DNA of 49,186 nt from Oribacterium asaccharolyticum ACB7 (GTDB lineage: Bacteria > Bacillota > Clostridia > Lachnospirales > Lachnospiraceae). The notes under the pieces are model-generated. The model had not been told where the DNA came from. It worked only from the letters and a program-made list of their open reading frames with translations, and did not search any database. The position numbers and the translations under genes are program-made. The stretch lies in NCBI RefSeq assembly GCF_000238075.1, contig NZ_JH414504.1, positions 1 to 49,186 of the forward strand. The letters are read 5' to 3'. Positions 44,932 to 49,186 of the stretch are shown here, piece by piece; the stretch's first letter is position 1, and each line of letters opens with the position of its first letter.

Positions 44932-45056
44932 GCAGAAGAGCATGCTCGCGTGTTTTCTTTAAAATACAGTTTAATTTTGAAATATTCCTAAATTGAGTTT
45001 TTGTTGTAGTATTATGGATGAGTTGCGTTATTCTTAGCGTATTTCAGGAGGATTGA

Positions 45057-46733
45057 ATGAATAGTGATCATGTAAGGGAAGGCGTGCAACAGGCGCCACA
45101 TAGAAGTTTATTTAATGCCTTGGGCTATACCAAGGAAGAAATGAAGAAGCCGATGATCGGCGTGGTATGTTCCTACAATGAAATTGTTCCCGGACATATC
45201 AATCTGGATAAGATTTGTGAGGCGGTGAAAATGGGCATTGCCGAAGCGGGCGGTCTTCCGGTGGAATTTCCGGCGATTGCGGTCTGCGACGGGATTGCCA
45301 TGGGACATGTGGGCATGAAGTATTCTCTTGTGACAAGAGATCTGATTGCGGATTCCACGGAATGTATGGCGAAGGCACACCAGTTCGACGGCCTTGTGAT
45401 GATTCCGAACTGTGACAAGAATGTGCCGGGACTCCTTATGGCGGCAGCCCGTGTCAATGTACCGACCGTCTTTGTTTCAGGCGGACCCATGCTTGCCGGA
45501 AAGGTACATGGAAAGAAGCGTTCTTTATCCGCCATGTTTGAAGCGGTAGGAGAGTATGAGGCCGGAAAAATAGGCATGGAAGAACTCAAACTCTACGAGG
45601 AAAATGTCTGTCCTACCTGTGGTTCCTGCTCGGGGATGTACACTGCAAACTCCATGAACTGCTTAAGTGAAGTCATCGGTATGGCACTTCCCGGAAACGG
45701 AACGATTCCGGCGGTGTATTCGGCTCGTATTCGGCTCGCAAAGCAGGCCGGATATGCGATTATGCATTTGTTGAAGGAAAATATCCGTCCACGAGACATC
45801 ATGACGAAAAACAGTTTTGAAAATGCTCTGCGTGTGGATATGGCTCTCGGTTGCTCTACGAATACAATGCTGCATCTTCCGGCAATAGCCCATGAATGCG
45901 GCATTAACCTGGATATGGAATATGCCAACCAAATTTCCGATACGACACCGAATCTCTGCCATTTAGCACCTGCCGGTCCCGCCTATATGGAGGACTTAAA
46001 TGAAGCCGGCGGTATCTCTGCAGTCATGAAGGAGCTGTCGAAGAAAAATCTTCTGCATTTGGACGGTATTACGGTTACGGGGGCAACAACGGGAGAAAAT
46101 ATCGAAAGGGCGAGAAATCTGGACGAAGAGATTATTCGTCCTATCGAAAATCCCTTTATGCCAAACGGAGGCATTGCCGTTTTAAAGGGAAACCTCGCCC
46201 CGGATACCGGTGTGGTAAAGCGTTCCGCTGTAGCGCCCGAAATGATGGTTCACGAAGGTCCGGCGAGGGTGTTTGACTGTGAGGACGATGCGATTGTTGC
46301 CATTAAAGGCGGAAAAATTCATCCCGGGGATGTGGTCGTGATTCGTTATGAAGGACCGAAGGGCGGTCCGGGAATGCGCGAGATGTTAAACCCCACCTCC
46401 GCCATCATGGGAATGGGACTCGGCAGTACCGTTGCACTTATTACCGATGGCCGATTCTCCGGCGCATCCCGTGGTGCTTCTATTGGTCATGTTTCTCCGG
46501 AAGCGGCTGTCGGCGGACCGATTGCTTTGGTAGAAGAAGGCGATATTATTTCCATTGATATTCCAAAAAATAAGCTCGATATGAAGGTTTCGGAGGAAGA
46601 GTTGGAAAGAAGAAGAAAACTTTGGAAACCCAGAAAACCGAAGGTGACGGAGGGCTATCTTCTTCGCTATCAGGCATTGGTTACCAGCGGAAACAGAGGG
46701 GCGATTTTGGAGCTCCCGAAGGGCTGGAATTAA
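45057..46733 (+). CDS. ilvD: Dihydroxy-acid dehydratase
   Basis: 558 residues. The iron-sulfur and substrate motifs are plain: [39 protein letters not shown], and in the C-terminal half [17 protein letters not shown] and [22 protein letters not shown]. It converts 2,3-dihydroxy acids to 2-keto acids for valine, leucine, isoleucine and pantothenate. AGGAGG lies six bases before the ATG. No other ilv genes are adjacent. Confidence 0.97.
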   Translation: MNSDHVREGVQQAPHRSLFNALGYTKEEMKKPMIGVVCSYNEIVPGHINLDKICEAVKMGIAEAGGLPVEFPAIAVCDGIAMGHVGMKYSLVTRDLIADSTECMAKAHQFDGLVMIPNCDKNVPGLLMAAARVNVPTVFVSGGPMLAGKVHGKKRSLSAMFEAVGEYEAGKIGMEELKLYEENVCPTCGSCSGMYTANSMNCLSEVIGMALPGNGTIPAVYSARIRLAKQAGYAIMHLLKENIRPRDIMTKNSFENALRVDMALGCSTNTMLHLPAIAHECGINLDMEYANQISDTTPNLCHLAPAGPAYMEDLNEAGGISAVMKELSKKNLLHLDGITVTGATTGENIERARNLDEEIIRPIENPFMPNGGIAVLKGNLAPDTGVVKRSAVAPEMMVHEGPARVFDCEDDAIVAIKGGKIHPGDVVVIRYEGPKGGPGMREMLNPTSAIMGMGLGSTVALITDGRFSGASRGASIGHVSPEAAVGGPIALVEEGDIISIDIPKNKLDMKVSEEELERRRKLWKPRKPKVTEGYLLRYQALVTSGNRGAILELPKGWN

Positions 46734-46736
46734 ATC

Positions 46737-46801
46737 TTGCATATTTAGCCAAATCGTGTACACTAAAAGAGGTATATACAAGAGAGTATACCTCTTTTTT
46801 C
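46737..46801 (+). terminator. ilvD terminator overlapping a promoter
   Basis: The stem AAAAGAGGTATA (46765-46776) with TATACCTCTTTT (46787-46798), then more T, ends the ilvD transcript. TTGCAT (46737-46742), 16 bases and TACACT (46759-46764) form a promoter whose start would fall inside the left arm, so its own RNA would lose half the terminator stem. It would drive the diguanylate cyclase gene. The following 170 bases hold no riboswitch I recognise. Confidence 0.65.
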
Positions 46802-46978
46802 GTGTTGTAGGAGGAGAACACATCCACGGAAAAGCGAGTATCACGGAGCAAACGGAAAGGATTCATGGAGTTTGTTTCCGGAAAAAACAGAAAAAATGCA
46901 GCAGGGGACGGACTCGAATAGAATTTGCCTTGTATTCATACTACTTTAAGGAGAGAAGGGTAAACACGAGGACAGATT

Positions 46979-48772
46979 ATGAAAAGTAGGGACGGAAATC
47001 GTCTTTTTAGGCTAAGTCTACTTTCGGCAGGAATGGTATTTCTGCTTATTTTTGTTGTTTTCGTTTTAAAATCCTGGAAATTTTATTTTCATTCCATGCC
47101 TAAAGACTGGGCAGTTCAGAAAGATAGGCAGGAGACGGAAGAAGAGGAAGGGCAAGGGGGGCGGATTTCTTCCAAAAATATCCTCTTTATAAGCTCCGAT
47201 GCCGCTTCGGAAGAGATTTTTCAGAGACAGATTGAGGGCGTGAGAGCTGTTCTGGACGGAACGGAGACTCATTTAGACAGCTTTCATGTGCGATCTTATT
47301 CATCGGATGACGAGAGAGATGCTACAGATTTTTATGCCGATATGAATGCCTATCTGCAAAAAAAGGGAATTATATATGATGGAGTTCTTGTAGGAGATGA
47401 TAGAAGCTTAAGCTTGGTAAAGCAATACAAGGACAGCCTTTTCCCGGACATTCCACTGATTTTCTTCTCCATCCGGGATCAGGAGCTGGCTAAGAGCGTC
47501 AGTAAAAACAGCAAGATGACCGGGTACTATATGTTTTCTTATATGAAGGAAACCTTGGATCTGGCTACAGCCTTGCAAGTGAGGGCTAAATCTATTCTGG
47601 CAATATACGATAACAGTTACTTGGGGGCAGAAGAGAGAGAAGAGTTTTTATCTCTTCAGGATCAATTTCCGGATTATCGCTTCGAGGGAATTAATTTTTC
47701 CCAATTAAGCAGAGAAGAGTTCATTCAGTCAATAGAGAATTTAGACGAAGAGAGTATTCTCCTGTACCTTTATGCAGGCGAAGATGAGGATGGAAACCGT
47801 TATCCAAGAAGTCAGATCACGAAGCTTCTTTTATCGAAGGTCAGTACACCTCTCTACGGACATGCCATGGATGAGGAGATTCCCGGATTTTTAGGGGGGA
47901 GAATCGTGGATTATCGTCTGATGGCGGAAGACGCCACGCTTTTACTGACAGAGATTCTTTCCAATAGAGTGAAGATTGAAGAACAACCTGTTACGGAAGA
48001 CAGTCCGGGGACTCTGTACGTAAGTGACAGGGTGCTTACCGCTTACCGCTTATCCGGGAAAAAATTGCCTAGGGGATGCGAGATTAAGGGTGGAATTCAA
48101 GACATCTGGAGGAAATACAGGGATATCGTTATCATTGCATCGCTTCCGTTCCTTTCCCTTTTCCTTTTCTCGCTCTATTTTGTTTTAAGCAGAATGCGCA
48201 GCAGGAGTTTATTCAAAGTTTTGGAAGAAGAAAATGACCGTCTGCTTTACGAGCAAGACCAGCTTGCTCATAAGTTGCGCTATGATTATCTCACGGAATT
48301 GTTGAACCGACAGGCTGCTCTTTCCAATATGGAGGAGTTGTTGAAAAACAGCAAGGAATTCAGTTGTGTCCTGGTAGATATTGATAATCTGAAAGAATTA
48401 AATGAATTAAGAGGCTATGAGACGGGAGACTTATATCTTTCTGCAGTCGCCAATCGATTAAAGAAGATGGAAAGAGACTACGGTGCGGTGGCCTCACGCT
48501 ACGGCGGAGATGAATTTTTGATTGTTTTTCCCCGGGCAATTCTGCAAGAAGATTCCTTGGAAATTAAAGAGATACAGGCGGCGTTTTATCGTTCGATAAC
48601 CGTGTCCGGGGAAACAGTCTATATGAAAGCGTCCGGCGGAGTTGCCTGCTCGGAGGGCAATGCCAATCCGAAGGAGGTCGTTATGTCCGCGGGGATTGCA
48701 CTTAGTGCGGCCAAGACAAAGGGTAATAGAGTAAAGATTTTGTCAGTTGATAAAGAAATAAAAAGAGAGTAA
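46979..48772 (+). CDS. Membrane diguanylate cyclase with substrate-binding-protein-like sensor
   Basis: 597 residues. An N-terminal membrane helix (about 12-32) leads to an extracellular region of about 330 residues resembling ABC substrate-binding proteins (KNILFISSDAASEEIFQRQIEGV, GVLVGDDRSLSLVKQY, PLIFFSIRDQEL). A second helix (about 382-405), a short coiled coil and a GGDEF domain follow. The active motif YGGDEF is intact at 508-513, and DIDNLKELNE supplies the metal site. No RxxD inhibitory site is seen at the expected spot. It should make c-di-GMP in response to an external ligand. Start context is GAGG seven bases before the ATG. Confidence 0.9.
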   Translation: MKSRDGNRLFRLSLLSAGMVFLLIFVVFVLKSWKFYFHSMPKDWAVQKDRQETEEEEGQGGRISSKNILFISSDAASEEIFQRQIEGVRAVLDGTETHLDSFHVRSYSSDDERDATDFYADMNAYLQKKGIIYDGVLVGDDRSLSLVKQYKDSLFPDIPLIFFSIRDQELAKSVSKNSKMTGYYMFSYMKETLDLATALQVRAKSILAIYDNSYLGAEEREEFLSLQDQFPDYRFEGINFSQLSREEFIQSIENLDEESILLYLYAGEDEDGNRYPRSQITKLLLSKVSTPLYGHAMDEEIPGFLGGRIVDYRLMAEDATLLLTEILSNRVKIEEQPVTEDSPGTLYVSDRVLTAYRLSGKKLPRGCEIKGGIQDIWRKYRDIVIIASLPFLSLFLFSLYFVLSRMRSRSLFKVLEEENDRLLYEQDQLAHKLRYDYLTELLNRQAALSNMEELLKNSKEFSCVLVDIDNLKELNELRGYETGDLYLSAVANRLKKMERDYGAVASRYGGDEFLIVFPRAILQEDSLEIKEIQAAFYRSITVSGETVYMKASGGVACSEGNANPKEVVMSAGIALSAAKTKGNRVKILSVDKEIKRE

Positions 48773-48831
48773 TCATTAATCCTTTGATACAATGGTTTCG
48801 ACTAAAAAACTATGCAAAGGAGACTACTCTC

Positions 48832-49186
48832 ATGGATATTGTAGCACTATTAGAGGTTTTGGTAAAAGGTTTACTTGATGCAGAGAACAAATTTTTTGAA
48901 AATCCTAAGGACTTTAGTTCTCTGGAGAGGTCTGTGAAAAGCTCTACAGAGGCTTTTTCTGCTTCTTTCTTGGGTGAAGTTCTTTCAAGAATGAACTCAA
49001 TGCTTAGTGATTGCGGAGCCAGAAAAGAGCGTTTTAACATTCAGAGGGTCGATAAGCGGACGCTGATTACCTCTGTTGGAGATGTGGTGTTTTGATTGTA
49101 CGTATTTCAAGAGGAAAGCAGAGCAAGGAGGTCACTCATACTTGCTGGAAGAACTTATAGGGTTGATTCTCATGAGCGGTTTAGTG
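48832..49186 (+). pseudogene. ISLre2/UPF0236-like transposase, N-terminal part, frameshifted
   Basis: It begins MDIVALLEVLVKGLLDAEN with AAAGGAG upstream and reads to GDVVF, then TGA at 49093. Skipping one T of the TTTT at 49090-49093 gives CTYFKRKAEQGGHSYLLEEL, as expected for the family. Near 49165 one missing G shifts back, giving DSHERFS. Two compensating one-base changes within 75 bases mark a broken gene (or sequencing error). The window ends inside it. Terminal inverted repeats were not found. Confidence 0.65.

Noticed and set aside
46802..46978. c-di-GMP riboswitch in the leader of the diguanylate cyclase gene
   Set aside because: The conserved GEMM core sequences and paired stems are not present.
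46756..46989. 77-codon frame between ilvD and the cyclase gene
   Set aside because: It starts inside the ilvD terminator and promoter region and has no ribosome binding site or family resemblance.

Overview
The window looks like a chromosomal stretch of a Lachnospiraceae-type Firmicute (Clostridia). The evidence is the gene orders hpf/secA/prfB, rimP-nusA-ylxR-ylxQ-infB-rbfA-nrnA-truB-ribF-rpsO-pnp and tsaE-tsaB-rimI-tsaD, purine-rich AGGAGG-type ribosome binding sites, TTGACA/TATAAT promoters, long-form HPF, and tRNA genes without encoded CCA. Base composition is mid-40s % GC by eye. An Oribacterium-like oral or gut anaerobe is my guess; the genus cannot be fixed from the sequence alone.

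Layout. 1-592: the 3' end of a 23S rRNA gene followed directly by tRNA-Asp and a terminator, with no 5S gene between them. 593-9205: an alpha-glucoside uptake and hydrolysis locus. It holds a lipoprotein binding protein, two permeases, a LacI-family regulator and two tandem GH13 glucosidases. The active-site neighbours of the two enzymes predict alpha-1,6 and alpha-1,4 preference respectively, and a decayed fragment of a third copy lies between them. The locus ends in a LacI-type palindrome, an unassigned structured RNA candidate and a strong terminator. 9320-16971: HtrA protease, a membrane-anchored esterase, and a cell-surface polysaccharide set (polyprenyl-phosphate sugar transferase, LCP ligase, O-antigen-ligase-like polymerase). 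17041-22922: hpf (minus strand) divergent from secA-prfB-hom. 23034-27545: the t6A tRNA-modification operon with rnz inside it, then ispD. 27654-29196: a BTAD regulator with a degenerate GGDEF-like domain, tRNA-Arg and a hairpin repeat. 29229-40281: the translation and RNA-decay supercluster from rimP to pnp. 40301-46733: gltX, thrS, a BASS-family transporter and ilvD. 46979-49186: a membrane diguanylate cyclase and a frameshifted ISLre2-like transposase cut by the window end.

How it fits together. Most of the window is core information processing (ribosome assembly and hibernation, tRNA modification and processing, termination, charging, RNA decay). One sugar-use module and one surface-polysaccharide module are set into it. 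The most unusual points are a single-ORF fusion of truB and ribF with three tandem 21-bp hairpin repeats over its stop codon; a RimP lacking its C-terminal domain behind a leader with mutually exclusive stems; a family of hairpin repeats that in two clear cases directly follow intrinsic terminators; the multi-stem RNA after the glucosidases; and two genes whose promoters sit so close to the start codon that their mRNAs should be nearly leaderless.
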